DNA of 64,000 nt from assembly GCA_944322325.1 (NCBI GenBank), contig CALUOQ010000003.1, positions 62,001 through 126,000 on the forward strand, in the 5' to 3' direction. Shown here piece by piece: positions 23,551-33,176 of the stretch. How positions within the stretch are numbered: the stretch's first letter is position 1; every line of letters starts with the position of its first letter. A program made the position numbers and the translations under genes. The notes below the pieces were generated by a model. The model was not told the DNA's origin. It ran no database searches and was given only the letters and a program-made list of their open reading frames with translations. This stretch comes from an uncultured Alloprevotella sp. GTDB lineage: Bacteria > Bacteroidota > Bacteroidia > Bacteroidales > Bacteroidaceae.

Positions 23551-25782
23551 ATGGACTTGATTTACTTGGGAATTCTGATATTCCTGTTTGTGCTGGCCAC
23601 GTTCGACCTCTTTGTGGGTGTGGCCAACGATGCGGTCAATTTTCTTAGTCCTGCCGTCGGTGCCCGTACGGCGAAGTTTCGCGCCATCCTGCTTGTGGCG
23701 GCCGTGGGCATCTTTATCGGAGCGGCAACGAGCAGCGGCATGATGGACATAGCCCGCCACGGAATACTGAATCCGTCCATGTACAGTTTCGAGCAGGTGA
23801 TGTGTATTTTCCTGGCCGTGGCGGCGACCGACGTGATACTGATGGACATTTTCAACATGCTGGGTATGCCCACGTCGACTACGGTCTCGATGGTGTTCGG
23901 CCTGTTGGGAGGTAGTACCGCACTGGCTATGATAAAACTGATAAAGGGTGGAGTTACCTATGCCGAGTTGATCAACACGGACAAAGCGCTGTCGGTCATA
24001 CTCGGTATTTTTTTGTCCGTGGCTATCGCCTTTGTGTTCGGTTACCTCGTCATGTGGATTTCGCGCGTCGTCTTCACGTTCAACTACCGCCGCCACCTGC
24101 GTTGGACCATCGCTCTTTTCGGCGGTGTGTCGGTGACGTCGATCATGTACTTCCTGCTGGTGAGCGGTTTGGGCCAGGCCCGTTTCATGACGGGCGAGCT
24201 GCGCGATTGGATTGCCGATAACCAGATGGCCATCCTGGTGGGCTGTTTCATTGTCTCGACGGTGCTGATGGAGGTGCTTCATCTGCTGCGCGTGAATATA
24301 TTCAAGGTGATCGTCATGTTCGGCACGTTCGCGCTGGCCATGGCCTTTGCCGGCAACGACCTGGTGAACTTCATCGGAGTGTCGCTGGCCGGATTGGAGT
24401 CATATCAGGACTACGTGGCTTCGGGCGTGGGCGACCCCTCGGCTTACATGATGGACGCCCTATTGCTCCCTTCGACGACGAGCACGTGGTTTCTCGTGGC
24501 GGCCGGTATGATTATGACAATCGCCATCTTTACGTCGAAGAAGGCGCGCAAGGTCATCGACACATCGGTCAACCTTTCCCGCCAGGACGAGGGTGACGAG
24601 GTGTTCAGTTCGTCGCGCATTGCCCGCCGCATGGTGCGCAATGTGCTCAACGCGACGTCCGTGGCCAATCGCTACGTGCCCGCCCGGGTCAAGTCGTGGC
24701 TCAACACCCGCTTCAATACCGACGAAGCCATTCTTCAGGAAGGCATGGCGTTTGACTTGGTGCGTGCGTCGGTCAATCTGGTATTGGCCGGCCTGCTCAT
24801 CGTGGTCGGTACGTCGTTGCAGCTGCCCCTTTCGACGACTTACGTCACGTTCATGGTGGCGATGGGTTCTTCGCTGGCCGACCGGGCTTGGGGGCGCGAG
24901 ACGGCCGTTTACCGCATCACGGGTGTCATCACCGTCATCGGTGGCTGGTTCGTTACGGCCGGTGCCGCGTTCATCATCAGCTTTCTCATCAGTTCGCTCA
25001 ATTACTTCGGCGGTATCATTGCCATGGTGCTTGTCATGATGGCCGTCGTGGCTGTGCTTATCAATAACAACCGCAAGTTCAAGAAAAAGCAGGAGGAAGA
25101 AAGCATCGACGTCCTGTTTCGTCAGCTGGTGCGTACGCACGACAAAAAGGAAGCCTGGCAGTTGCTCGTGGAGCACGTCCGCCAGACACAGTCGGGCATG
25201 GTGAAGTTTGCTCGGGAGCAGTTCGGCCGCATGGTGGAGGGCCTGATAGGCGAGGACATAAAGGCACTGCGCCATGCCGCCGAGGCAGTAGACGACGAGA
25301 AAGCCATGTGGAAACGCTATCGCCGGAAGGAAATCATCGGTATGCGCAAAATCGATTATTTGCAGGCGGTGGAGAAAAACACTTGGTTCCATTTGGGGTG
25401 CAACAGCTGCTCACAGATTATCTACTGCCTGAAGCGTATGGTGGAGCCCTGCTTGGAGCACGTCGACAACAACTTCAACCCCTTGCCCAAGGAGTATGTC
25501 GAGGAGCTGCGTCCCTTCTGTGCGGAAGTGATGACCATGATGGACAAGGTGTCCTTAATGATTGTATCGGGCGACTTCACCGGTGCGGACGAGGTACTCG
25601 TCTACGGTAACGCGCTGAAAAGCCAGTTGTCCGCCGTGCGCCACAATCAGCAGGACCGCATACAGCGCGAGGACAGCAATATCAAGGTCGACCTGCTCTA
25701 TCTGAGCACCCTTCAGGAAACGCAGGAGCTTATCAGCGTGACGCGCCACCTGCTGCGCGCCAGCCGCAGGTTCCAGGAGTAA
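23551..25782 (+). CDS. Inorganic phosphate transporter (Pit) with PhoU-like tail
   Basis: 743 aa. Residues 1-510 are the PiT membrane domain with two copies of the signature GVANDAVNF/GNDLVNFIGV near residues 20 and 270 and about 12 TM segments. A basic linker (NNRKFKKKQEEE) leads to a cytosolic helical domain of about 220 residues (ALRHAAEAVDDEKAMWKRYR, LGCNSCSQIIYCLKRMVEPC) resembling PhoU helical bundles. The fusion suggests built-in regulation of phosphate uptake, common in Bacteroidetes Pit proteins. The ATG at 23551 (MDLIYLGILIF) follows a -7 element. The downstream gene is a pseudogene. Confidence 0.92.
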   Translation: MDLIYLGILIFLFVLATFDLFVGVANDAVNFLSPAVGARTAKFRAILLVAAVGIFIGAATSSGMMDIARHGILNPSMYSFEQVMCIFLAVAATDVILMDIFNMLGMPTSTTVSMVFGLLGGSTALAMIKLIKGGVTYAELINTDKALSVILGIFLSVAIAFVFGYLVMWISRVVFTFNYRRHLRWTIALFGGVSVTSIMYFLLVSGLGQARFMTGELRDWIADNQMAILVGCFIVSTVLMEVLHLLRVNIFKVIVMFGTFALAMAFAGNDLVNFIGVSLAGLESYQDYVASGVGDPSAYMMDALLLPSTTSTWFLVAAGMIMTIAIFTSKKARKVIDTSVNLSRQDEGDEVFSSSRIARRMVRNVLNATSVANRYVPARVKSWLNTRFNTDEAILQEGMAFDLVRASVNLVLAGLLIVVGTSLQLPLSTTYVTFMVAMGSSLADRAWGRETAVYRITGVITVIGGWFVTAGAAFIISFLISSLNYFGGIIAMVLVMMAVVAVLINNNRKFKKKQEEESIDVLFRQLVRTHDKKEAWQLLVEHVRQTQSGMVKFAREQFGRMVEGLIGEDIKALRHAAEAVDDEKAMWKRYRRKEIIGMRKIDYLQAVEKNTWFHLGCNSCSQIIYCLKRMVEPCLEHVDNNFNPLPKEYVEELRPFCAEVMTMMDKVSLMIVSGDFTGADEVLVYGNALKSQLSAVRHNQQDRIQREDSNIKVDLLYLSTLQETQELISVTRHLLRASRRFQE

Positions 25783-25783
25783 A

Positions 25784-26335
25784 ATGGGGCCGATTCCAGC
25801 ATATATGCAGTACAAGTCGATAGATTTACTGAAGTTCGTGATGGCCATCATGGTGGTGGGGCATACACGCAGACGCTATCGTGGACGAAGACATGCCTTT
25901 CCTTTTGTCCATGATGGCGCGGTGGGCGGTTCCGTTCTTTTTCATTACATCGGGCTTTCTGCTGTTCCGTAAAATTTCGGCCGTGGGTGACGTGTTGAAG
26001 CCAGATGGACTTCTGTCTGTGAAGCAATATGTACATAATTTAAGTTGCCTTATGCAACGCTCTTCTCTGGTGTGGGAGTGTTTTGTGTCGCACTTCAGAT
26101 AAATTTGCAGGGTTCGCTGCTTTTTTATCGGCGACTTCGAACGTTGAGTATCCTGCTTTATTTTACTCACATGTATTTTGTGGCAGGATTGTCGTTCTTA
26201 ATGAAGACAAATTGGCAGAGCCTCGGATTTTACCCCACGTGGGGTTTGTTATTCGTGCTGGATTTGAGTTTTTCCTTGTTATTATTGTACTTCAGCGAAC
26301 GTCCGGCTGGAAAATGGTTGGGAAAGTTGTTGTAA
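25784..26335 (+). pseudogene. Degraded acyltransferase 3 family gene
   Basis: Three pieces in different frames recreate the two ends of an acyltransferase. Piece one (25805-25867) reads MQYKSIDLLKFVMAIMVVGHT. Piece two, in another frame, reads about 25872-26040 and contains MMARWAVPFFFITSGFLLF. Piece three (about 26105-26335) reads LRTLSILLYFTHMYFVAGLS and ends at a TAA. Roughly the middle 200 residues expected for the family are missing, so a frameshift and a large internal deletion have occurred. It directly follows the Pit gene by 1 base. The intact paralogous-type gene is at 63-1163. Confidence 0.85.
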
Positions 26336-26370
26336 AAGAAATGGTGGTCAGAACGACCACCATTTCTTTT
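26334..26370. terminator. Bidirectional terminator overlapping a coding end
   Basis: Perfect 16-bp stem 26334-26349 with 26355-26370 (core AAATGGTGGTC) and a 5-base loop, A/T tracts on both sides. The right arm encodes the last codons of the minus-strand HAD gene, and the left arm starts at the stop of the pseudogene, so it serves both convergent transcripts. Confidence 0.85.
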
Positions 26371-26758
26371 TCTTCGGTTTTTCCTCCTCGCCGAGCAGGC
26401 ACTCGGCGTAAGTTTTTTTATGGACGAGGATTTCGTAGATACTGCCCCAGTCAAGCAGGCCACCCACGTTGCGGTCGTCGATGAATACGTCGGCCTTGAT
26501 TTTCCGGCTGAAGTGCTTGTTGGTTTCGGGGTCCTCTTCCTCGTAATCCTTGTTGACGGCGTAAAATTCAATACCCTTGTTGCGGCACCACTCGACGGCC
26601 TCGTCGAGCAGCTGTCCCTCGCGTACGGTCCAGAGAATGAGTTTGTGGTGGTGCTCGATGAGCTTGCGGAGCGTGATGGTGGCAAACGGCCGTTCCTTGC
26701 CGATTTCGGGATAGCGGTCTTCTACTATCGTGCCGTCGAAGTCTACTGCGATAATCAT
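26348..26758 (-). CDS. HAD-superfamily BT0820-like small hydrolase
   Basis: 136 aa. Motif I at the N-terminus is MIIAVDFDGTIVED (nucleophile Asp 6, acid/base Asp 8), motif II Thr lies in LILWTVREG (around 57), and a C-terminal IDDRNVGG supplies the last Asp residues. There is no cap domain, so it is a minimal HAD like the B. thetaiotaomicron BT0820 group. The end KKKKWWSF is encoded by the stem of a terminator. Substrate unknown. Monocistronic or co-transcribed with nothing obvious upstream: the next gene on this strand ends 28 kb side at 26781. Confidence 0.85.
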   Translation of the reverse strand: MIIAVDFDGTIVEDRYPEIGKERPFATITLRKLIEHHHKLILWTVREGQLLDEAVEWCRNKGIEFYAVNKDYEEEDPETNKHFSRKIKADVFIDDRNVGGLLDWGSIYEILVHKKTYAECLLGEEEKPKKKKWWSF

Positions 26759-26780
26759 ACTTAGCGTTGGGGTTGAAGGT

Positions 26781-28652
26781 TTATTTACTGATATATTTTT
26801 TTCCGTCGCGGATGAGGATGCCGTGTGCCGGTTTGTTTTTCGGCCATCGGCGTCCGTCCGGCCGGTAGCTTTCGGACGTTTTGTTTTTTAGGGACGGCGA
26901 ATGCAATCCCGTAGTCTGCGTGTGGCGGACGTTTATCGTGTGTCTCGTTGCCGTCGTCTCCAAGTAGGCACGGAAAGGGGCGAGCGTACTGGCCGCATCG
27001 CTCAGCACGAAGGCGTCGCCCGTCGCGTTGAGCAGGTAACATCGTCCTTCGCGTTCACCTACGACAAACGGCAGGTAGTTGCCTGCGAGGCCGGCTGTCG
27101 TCGAGTCTGTCGCCGTGCGGACCGTCACGCCGGTTGCGCTGACCTGGAAAGGAACGGTGCCCGCAGTCTCCTCGCCGGTGTAGGCAATGATGAGCGGCGT
27201 GTTGGCGGGTACGCTTTGTACGGGCGTAAAGCGAATGTCCGCCCCCTGTAGGCCGTCGAAAGTCTCTCCGACGAATCCGAGGGGCAACTGAGCCACGTCG
27301 AACGGCAGGCAAAGCGTTTCCCAACCGTGGTCGGCGTGGGCCTCACGCTCGTAGCTGATGCCTTGCGCGGCAACGAACGGATAGGGCGTGTGAAAGGGGT
27401 ATTTGTCGTGAAGGGCGATGGGGCGGATGGCTTGACAACTCTGGTTGCTGACTGCGACGACGTGCGGCCACTCCTGCGGGGCGTAGTCCGCTTCCGCCGC
27501 GCGCACGTAGACGAGCATGTTGGGGTTTTCAATGGCAAGCGGCGTGGCGTGGCGCGGCAGGGAGACGCGGGTCAGGTCGAGCGCCGTAGCGCCGGTCAGG
27601 GCGAGGCGGGACAAGGTGTCTGCGCTCCAGGCGCCGGAGAGTTGCCATACGCCGTCGGGGGCCTTCGTGACAATCGGGGGAGCGCCGACGGGGTGAAAGA
27701 GGAAGGCAGACGCGCCGCTTGCTTGGTACGCTTCGGGGCTGAGCAGCTGTATCGTTGTACTCGTGTCGTCCGTCACGGCGCAGAGCGCGAGCGGAGCTCC
27801 GGGATTTCCGACCCACGTAATCAGTCCGTCGTCGACGCGCCAGCAGGCCTGTTCGCTCGCTGCGGAACGGGGGCACAAGTTGAGCCGCCCGTCGGTTACG
27901 CAGAGGGTTTGTCCCGCCGCAGTCGTCAGGCTGAAGTCCGTATCGTTGGCATAGTCCGCCCGCCAGGTGCCTATGCTTTCGCCCGGGGCAATCGTGTCGT
28001 TGACCAACAGGTAACCGCGGGTGCTTTGCAGGCTGAGTCTGCTCCCGTCGAGGGCGTTGAGTTCACCTCGGCCCTGCGCACACAGTGCCACCTCGCTGCC
28101 GTCGGCGGGCGCAGTGGCCTCAGCGGTAGCAAGTTTGTAGAGGTAAAGGTGCGCGTGGGAGTCGAGAATTTTGTAGCGACCGAAGTAGTGGGGCGTTTTC
28201 CCCCTGATGTCTACGCCATAGTCCGGTTGGGACGAAGCGACGAGCGTAAACGTGCCATCATTGTTTGTGCTGAAAATCCATGGCGTAGGTTGGCTTCCTT
28301 GTTTGAAGTTGTTGGTTCCTGCCGGAACTAAGTAGGACGGAGTGGTGTCTCCCTCAATTGTCCACCCTTCAGCGATTTTCGAGATTTTCCAGAAGTTTAT
28401 GTTTGTTGTCAGCGTGTAAGCCTCTTGTAAGACTCCGGCTTTTGCAACGGATAGCTTTTCGGAAACTTCAGTCGTAGGTTTTTGTCGCATGAAGTAGAGC
28501 TCGCCGTCGCTCAGGGCGCCGATGGCGTAGAAGCCGGTTTCTTGCAGTTCCTCCATCGTATAGATGCGCACAAAGCGGGCCGGCAGGTCGGGAAAACTTT
28601 GTGCGACGGCCTGCACAGAAAGGAAGCACAGCCACAGTAGAGCCCTCCACAT
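26781..28652 (-). CDS. Large secreted protein with Prevotella-type C-terminal tail
   Basis: 623 aa with a signal peptide (MWRALLWLCFLSVQAVAQ, cleavage about residue 18). I recognise no catalytic domain. The first half is beta-rich with a lectin-like flavour (W/Q/G-rich blocks such as GYLLVNDTIAPGES), and the second half has Cys-poor beta segments. The end, YRPDGRRWPKNKPAHGILIR followed by DGKKYISK, matches the short conserved tail found on many Prevotella secreted proteins. The start at 28652 lies just after the rfbA stop (28666), so the pair may be co-transcribed; the longer frame would overlap rfbA. Confidence 0.65.
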   Translation of the reverse strand: MWRALLWLCFLSVQAVAQSFPDLPARFVRIYTMEELQETGFYAIGALSDGELYFMRQKPTTEVSEKLSVAKAGVLQEAYTLTTNINFWKISKIAEGWTIEGDTTPSYLVPAGTNNFKQGSQPTPWIFSTNNDGTFTLVASSQPDYGVDIRGKTPHYFGRYKILDSHAHLYLYKLATAEATAPADGSEVALCAQGRGELNALDGSRLSLQSTRGYLLVNDTIAPGESIGTWRADYANDTDFSLTTAAGQTLCVTDGRLNLCPRSAASEQACWRVDDGLITWVGNPGAPLALCAVTDDTSTTIQLLSPEAYQASGASAFLFHPVGAPPIVTKAPDGVWQLSGAWSADTLSRLALTGATALDLTRVSLPRHATPLAIENPNMLVYVRAAEADYAPQEWPHVVAVSNQSCQAIRPIALHDKYPFHTPYPFVAAQGISYEREAHADHGWETLCLPFDVAQLPLGFVGETFDGLQGADIRFTPVQSVPANTPLIIAYTGEETAGTVPFQVSATGVTVRTATDSTTAGLAGNYLPFVVGEREGRCYLLNATGDAFVLSDAASTLAPFRAYLETTATRHTINVRHTQTTGLHSPSLKNKTSESYRPDGRRWPKNKPAHGILIRDGKKYISK

Positions 28653-28665
28653 GGTGTCTTGGGGG

Positions 28666-29553
28666 TTAAGCCCGTTCGGCCTCGTCGGCCAGACGGAGCA
28701 AGTATTGCCCGTAGTCGTTTTTGCACATCGGTTTCGCCGTTTCGCGCAGTTGCCGGGGCGAAATCCATCCCTGTTCGAGGGCGATGCCTTCGAGGCAGGC
28801 AATTTTCAGGCCGGTGCGTTTCTCGATAACCTCAATGAAGGTCGAAGCCTCACTCAGGCTGTCGTGCGTACCCGTGTCGAGCCAAGCAAAACCGCGGCTG
28901 AGGGTCTGGACCATGAGTTCCCCGTCTGCAAGAAATTGCTGGTTGACCGAGGTGATTTCCAGTTCGCCGCGGGCTGACGGGCGTATGCCTTTGGCCACTT
29001 CGACCACCTTGTTGGGGTAGAAGTAGAGCCCTACGACGGCGTAGTTCGACTTCGGGTGTTGCGGCTTCTCCTCAATACTGATGCAGTGGCCCGTAGCGTC
29101 GAATTCCACGACGCCATAGCGTTCCGGGTCGTTGACACGGTAGCCGAACACTGTGGCTTTCTGTCGCGTTTCGGCCTGTTCGACCGCTTCGCGAAGCAGG
29201 GCGCTGAGTCCGTTTCCATGGAAAATGTTATCGCCGAGGACCAGGCAAACGCTGTCGGTGCCAATGAAGTCCTCACCGATGAGGAAGGCCTGCGCCAGTC
29301 CGTCGGGTGAGGGTTGTTCGGCGTAGGTGAAGCGCACGCCGTAGTCGGCGCCGTCGCCCAGCAGGCGCTGGAAACCCGGCAGGTCTTGCGGCGTGGAAAT
29401 GATAAGGATGTCGCGAATGCCGGCAAGCATGAGCACCGATATGGGGTAGTAGACCATGGGCTTGTCGAAGATAGGGATGAGCTGTTTGCTTATTCCCTTG
29501 GTGATGGGGTAAAGACGGGTTCCGCTTCCCCCGGCAAGAACGATTCCTTTCAT
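28666..29553 (-). CDS. rfbA: Glucose-1-phosphate thymidylyltransferase
   Basis: 295 aa. Makes dTDP-glucose from glucose-1-phosphate and dTTP, first step of dTDP-L-rhamnose synthesis. [20 protein letters not shown] at residues 3-22 is the nucleotidyltransferase loop, [11 protein letters not shown] near residue 108 the metal site, and [18 protein letters not shown] the sugar-binding region. The ATG at 29553 gives the normal length. rfbB, rfbC and rfbD are not adjacent, so the rest of the pathway is elsewhere. A -7 element lies at 29608-29615. Confidence 0.96.
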   Translation of the reverse strand: MKGIVLAGGSGTRLYPITKGISKQLIPIFDKPMVYYPISVLMLAGIRDILIISTPQDLPGFQRLLGDGADYGVRFTYAEQPSPDGLAQAFLIGEDFIGTDSVCLVLGDNIFHGNGLSALLREAVEQAETRQKATVFGYRVNDPERYGVVEFDATGHCISIEEKPQHPKSNYAVVGLYFYPNKVVEVAKGIRPSARGELEITSVNQQFLADGELMVQTLSRGFAWLDTGTHDSLSEASTFIEVIEKRTGLKIACLEGIALEQGWISPRQLRETAKPMCKNDYGQYLLRLADEAERA

Positions 29554-29607
29554 AATGTGTCGTTTGTTGATTACTTTGTCGGGCAGACCGAACGTGGTCT
29601 GCATGGG

Positions 29608-29615
29608 CAAAGATA
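29608..29615 (-). promoter_or_regulatory. Promoter -7 element of rfbA
   Basis: TATCTTTG on the minus strand, 54 bases upstream of the rfbA start. Confidence 0.5.
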
Positions 29616-29781
29616 GTGCAAATCGGCAGAAGAATCGCTGTGTCGCGCAAAAAATCCCCGATTCCAGCTTCCTTTGCCGGGTCATGGAGCCGGAACCTGT
29701 CGCCTCGGGTCGCGGGCGGGGTTTTGCCGGTCAGGACGGTACTAACCCGGGTATGGGTGAAAGCGGGTGAAAAAAAAAGTG

Positions 29782-29789
29782 TATCTTTG
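29782..29789 (+). promoter_or_regulatory. Promoter -7 element of nadE
   Basis: TATCTTTG, 30 bases upstream of the ATG at 29820; it rules out the longer frame that begins at 29616. Confidence 0.55.
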
Positions 29790-29819
29790 TCGACAATTAC
29801 TAACGAAGGATTCGCAAGC

Positions 29820-31757
29820 ATGAAATACGGTTTTATCAAAGTCGCGGCGGCCGTGCCTGGCGTGAAGGTGGCTGACTGTAAGTACAATACGGCACAGATT
29901 GAGGCCCTGATGGCTCGCGCCGAAGGGCTGGGTGTCGAGTTGCTCTGTTTTCCCGAGCTGTGCGTGACCGCCTATACCTGTCAGGATTTGTTCCATCAGC
30001 AGTTGCTGTTGGACGAGGCCGAGTTCGCCTTGTTGAAACTGTTGGAGTTCAGCCATTCGCTGAATGTGGTGACTGTGGTCGGCGTGCCGCTCAACTACGA
30101 GGGCATCCTGCTGAACTGTGCCGTAGTGATTCACCGTGGCAAGATAATGGGTATTGTTCCCAAAACCTACCTTCCGAATTACAACGAGTTTTACGAGCAG
30201 CGCTGGTTCGCTTCGGCCGAGAGCGTGCGCGACACGCAATACCGCTTCTGTGGCCAGACTGTGCCGTTGGGCTCCCGCCTGTTGTTCGACACGGGGCACT
30301 GTACGTTCGGCGTGGAGATCTGCGAGGACCTTTGGGCTCCGGTACCGCCGAGTTCCCGCCTGGCCCTTTCGGGGGCCGAAATCATCCTGAACCTGAGCGC
30401 AAGCAACGAAATTATCGGGAAGAGCCTTTATACGCGTAAGCTCGTCGAGAGCCAGAGCGCCCGCCTCTTGGCCGGTTATGTGTACGCCGGAGCCGGATTC
30501 GGGGAGAGCACGCAGGACGTTGTGTTCTCCAGTCGGGCCTACGTGGCGGAGAACGGGCACATTCTGGCGGAGTCCAAGCGTTTTCTGATGAACGATCAGC
30601 TCGTCATCAGCGAGGTCGACGTGGAGCGCCTGCGCATGGAACGGCGGGTGAACACGTCGTTCGCTTCGGCCAAGCAGTACCTGACGGACCGGCTGACCTG
30701 CCGTACGGTTGAGCTCGACCCTGTCAGCATCCCCGAGGAGCGCCAGTCGGGGCTCTCGCGCCGTGTGGACCCCGCGCCGTTCGTTCCCCGCGGTGGCGAA
30801 CTCGACGAACGGTGCGAGGAAATCCTGAGCATTCAGGCCGAAGGGCTGGCCCAGCGGGTGGCTTTCACGCAGGCGAAAACCGTTGTGGTAGGCATCAGCG
30901 GCGGACTCGACTCGACGCTGGCACTCCTTGTGTGTGTACATGCGTTCGACCGCCTGAAGCGCGACCGTCGCGGCATCGTGGGCATCACGATGCCGGGATT
31001 CGGTACAACCGTCCGCACGTATTCCAATGCCATCGCCCTGATGCAGAGCCTCGGCGTGACGATTCGCGAAATCAGCATTAAGGATGCCTGTCTCCAGCAC
31101 TTCCGTGACTTGGGGCAGGATTTGGACTGCCACGACGTGACATACGAGAACGGACAGGCGCGGGAGCGGACGCAAATCCTGATGGACGTAGCCAACCAGA
31201 TGGGCGGCTTCGTCGTCGGTACGGGCGATCTGAGCGAGCTGGCCCTCGGTTGGGCCACCTACAACGGCGACCACATGAGCATGTACAGCGTAAACGTGTC
31301 CATCCCCAAGACTTTGGTCCGCCACCTGGTCGTCTGGATGGCCAATCATGTGGCCGACGACCAAAGCCGCGCCACCCTGCTCGACATCGTCGACACGCCG
31401 ATCAGCCCGGAACTGATACCTGCCGACGAGGACGGGAATATCCAGCAAAAGACAGAAGACCTGGTCGGTCCGTACGAGTTGCACGACTTTTTCCTGTATT
31501 ACTTCCTGCGCTTCGGTTTCCGTCCGGCCAAAATCTACTTCCTGGCCCGCCACGCGTTCGCGGGCAAATATACGGACGACGTCCTTAAGAAATGGCTGAC
31601 GACATTCTGCCGCCGCTTCTTCTCCCAGCAGTTCAAGCGCAGCTGTCTGCCCGACGGTCCGAAAGTGGGCAGTTGTTCGTTAAGCCCCCGCGGCGACTGG
31701 CGTATGCCGAGCGACGCGACTTCGGCGGCGTGGTTAGAGGAGTGTGAAAATCTGTAA
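29820..31757 (+). CDS. nadE: Glutamine-dependent NAD(+) synthase
   Basis: 645 aa two-domain enzyme that converts nicotinate adenine dinucleotide to NAD with glutamine as nitrogen source. The N-terminal nitrilase-like glutaminase has Glu in LLCFPELCVTAY (about 45), Lys in IVPKTYLPNYNEF (about 114) and Cys in FGVEICEDLW (about 166). The C-terminal synthetase has the ATP-binding SGGLDS loop (VVGISGGLDSTLALLV, about 360) and GTGDLSELALGWATYNGDHM. Length fits the long NadE class. The BatD-like gene follows after 7 bases. Confidence 0.96.
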   Translation: MKYGFIKVAAAVPGVKVADCKYNTAQIEALMARAEGLGVELLCFPELCVTAYTCQDLFHQQLLLDEAEFALLKLLEFSHSLNVVTVVGVPLNYEGILLNCAVVIHRGKIMGIVPKTYLPNYNEFYEQRWFASAESVRDTQYRFCGQTVPLGSRLLFDTGHCTFGVEICEDLWAPVPPSSRLALSGAEIILNLSASNEIIGKSLYTRKLVESQSARLLAGYVYAGAGFGESTQDVVFSSRAYVAENGHILAESKRFLMNDQLVISEVDVERLRMERRVNTSFASAKQYLTDRLTCRTVELDPVSIPEERQSGLSRRVDPAPFVPRGGELDERCEEILSIQAEGLAQRVAFTQAKTVVVGISGGLDSTLALLVCVHAFDRLKRDRRGIVGITMPGFGTTVRTYSNAIALMQSLGVTIREISIKDACLQHFRDLGQDLDCHDVTYENGQARERTQILMDVANQMGGFVVGTGDLSELALGWATYNGDHMSMYSVNVSIPKTLVRHLVVWMANHVADDQSRATLLDIVDTPISPELIPADEDGNIQQKTEDLVGPYELHDFFLYYFLRFGFRPAKIYFLARHAFAGKYTDDVLKKWLTTFCRRFFSQQFKRSCLPDGPKVGSCSLSPRGDWRMPSDATSAAWLEECENL

Positions 31758-31764
31758 TGTCGGG

Positions 31765-32304
31765 ATGAACAGGTTCCTTGTTTGTTTTCTCCTGCTGCTG
31801 TGCGGTGCCTTGCTTCGTCCGGCAGCAGCCGAGTCCCGGAAAGGGGTTGACGATTTTTTCGTGCAGTTGGAGTGTGCCCGACCCGAGATATTGGAGGGCG
31901 ACAGTTGTCTGGTGACCGTCAGGGTTTATTCGCTTCATCCGATCGCCGAAGTCGAAAAGATAAAGTTTCCGAAAGTGAAAGGCTGTCGCGTCGCGCCGCG
32001 GTCCGTGCGTATGGTGCAGCGTCGCGTCAGGCGCGGGCGGACTGTCTATTATACGGTGGATGCGGCGCAGGTCTACGTTTGTCCCGAGGAGGTCGGCACA
32101 TTTCGCATTCCCGAGTGTAAGGTAGCCGCCCAAGTGCGCTACCCGGTGCGCGGAGAGAGCGTATATGAACCGTTTTTCGGCCTTGTACCGAAATATAAGG
32201 CCGAAAAACGTACGGCTCAAAGTGAGTCCATAAAAATAGCGGTACGCGAAGTACCGCTAAAGACTACGGAAGAACTCTTGAAGTCGGGGAAAAATGTTTT
32301 CTGA
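31765..32304 (+). CDS. Short BatD-like exported protein
   Basis: 179 aa. Signal peptide about 1-23 (CFLLLLCGALLRPAAA). The mature N-terminus DDFFVQLECARPEILEGDSCLVTVRVYS and later FKVKGCRVAPRS-like region resemble the first immunoglobulin-like domain of BatD (aerotolerance) proteins, but BatD is much longer and membrane-anchored; here only about one domain is present and there is no C-terminal TM. ATG 31765 was preferred over the GTG at 31744, which lies inside nadE. It probably shares the nadE transcript. Role uncertain. Confidence 0.6.
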   Translation: MNRFLVCFLLLLCGALLRPAAAESRKGVDDFFVQLECARPEILEGDSCLVTVRVYSLHPIAEVEKIKFPKVKGCRVAPRSVRMVQRRVRRGRTVYYTVDAAQVYVCPEEVGTFRIPECKVAAQVRYPVRGESVYEPFFGLVPKYKAEKRTAQSESIKIAVREVPLKTTEELLKSGKNVF

Positions 32305-32313
32305 CGGAGGAGG

Positions 32314-32826
32314 TCAGCGCTCTTCCCAGATTTCGGCGGCAGGCTTCCGCTTCTTGACATTCGTGGCGTTGTCCGCGGGGTAGCCTATGGGGACGATGGC
32401 CACCGGTTCTACGCCCTCGGGCAGGCCGAGCGCCTCCTTGCAGCGCGCCACGTCGAAGTTGCACACCCAGCACGTGCCCAGTCCCTGCTCGGTCGCGGCG
32501 AGGCACAAGTGTTCCACGGCGATGGCCACATCGATGTCGCCGTGCGGCTTGTGATCGGCCGGGCGCACCCATTCTTCGGCTGCCAGGCGGCAAGCCACGA
32601 CGTAGACGGGGGCTTCGGCGAACCATTCGCGTCCGTAGCAAGTCTGTAGCTGTTTCCGCAACTCAGGCGTGCGGACCACGATGAACTTCCACGGCTGGCG
32701 GTTGACGGCGGACGGCGCCATCCGCACGCATTCGCAGATATATCCGAGCGCCTCCTCGGGGACGGGAGTGCTCTGATAGCTTCTCACGGAGAAGCGTTCG
32801 GCACACAAGTCAGAGAATTTTTTCAT
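32314..32826 (-). CDS. Nitroreductase family protein
   Basis: 170 aa FMN-dependent oxidoreductase. The N-terminus [20 protein letters not shown] is the family opening, and [16 protein letters not shown] (around 34-49) is the FMN-phosphate-binding segment; [16 protein letters not shown] (around 110) supplies the second. Size fits the short nitroreductases. It overlaps the panD stop by ATGA coupling and closes the panC-panD operon. Substrate unknown. Confidence 0.9.
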   Translation of the reverse strand: MKKFSDLCAERFSVRSYQSTPVPEEALGYICECVRMAPSAVNRQPWKFIVVRTPELRKQLQTCYGREWFAEAPVYVVACRLAAEEWVRPADHKPHGDIDVAIAVEHLCLAATEQGLGTCWVCNFDVARCKEALGLPEGVEPVAIVPIGYPADNATNVKKRKPAAEIWEER

Positions 32827-33176
32827 TGTACAAGGCTGTTGGTGGCAGCGTCCGGGAACACCAGTCGCGGTTTGAACGTCTTGGCCTCTTCGGGCGTCAG
32901 GGTGGCGTAGGCCATGATGATGACAATATCGCCTACCTGGGCCTTGCGGGCCGCCCCGCCGTTGAGGCAGATGCAGCCCGAGCCCCGTTCTCCTTTAATT
33001 ATATAGGTGTCGAAACGTTCGCCGTTGTTGTTGTTGACGATGAACACGCGTTCGCCCGCGATGAGTCCGGCCGCGTCCATCAGGTCTTCGTCGATGGTGA
33101 TACTGCCCATGTAGTTCAGGTTGGCCTCAGTAACGCGGGCGCAGTGTATCTTGGATTTGAGAACTTCTATCAGCAT
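32823..33176 (-). CDS. panD: Aspartate 1-decarboxylase
   Basis: 117 aa pyruvoyl enzyme making beta-alanine for pantothenate. The self-cleavage site is Gly24-Ser25 within [20 protein letters not shown]; other conserved pieces are [16 protein letters not shown] and Asn-Gly-Ala-Ala at about 72-75. It overlaps panC by 7 bases (ATGCTGA) and nitroreductase by 4 (ATGA), so the three genes are translationally coupled. Confidence 0.97.
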   Translation of the reverse strand: MLIEVLKSKIHCARVTEANLNYMGSITIDEDLMDAAGLIAGERVFIVNNNNGERFDTYIIKGERGSGCICLNGGAARKAQVGDIVIIMAYATLTPEEAKTFKPRLVFPDAATNSLVQ

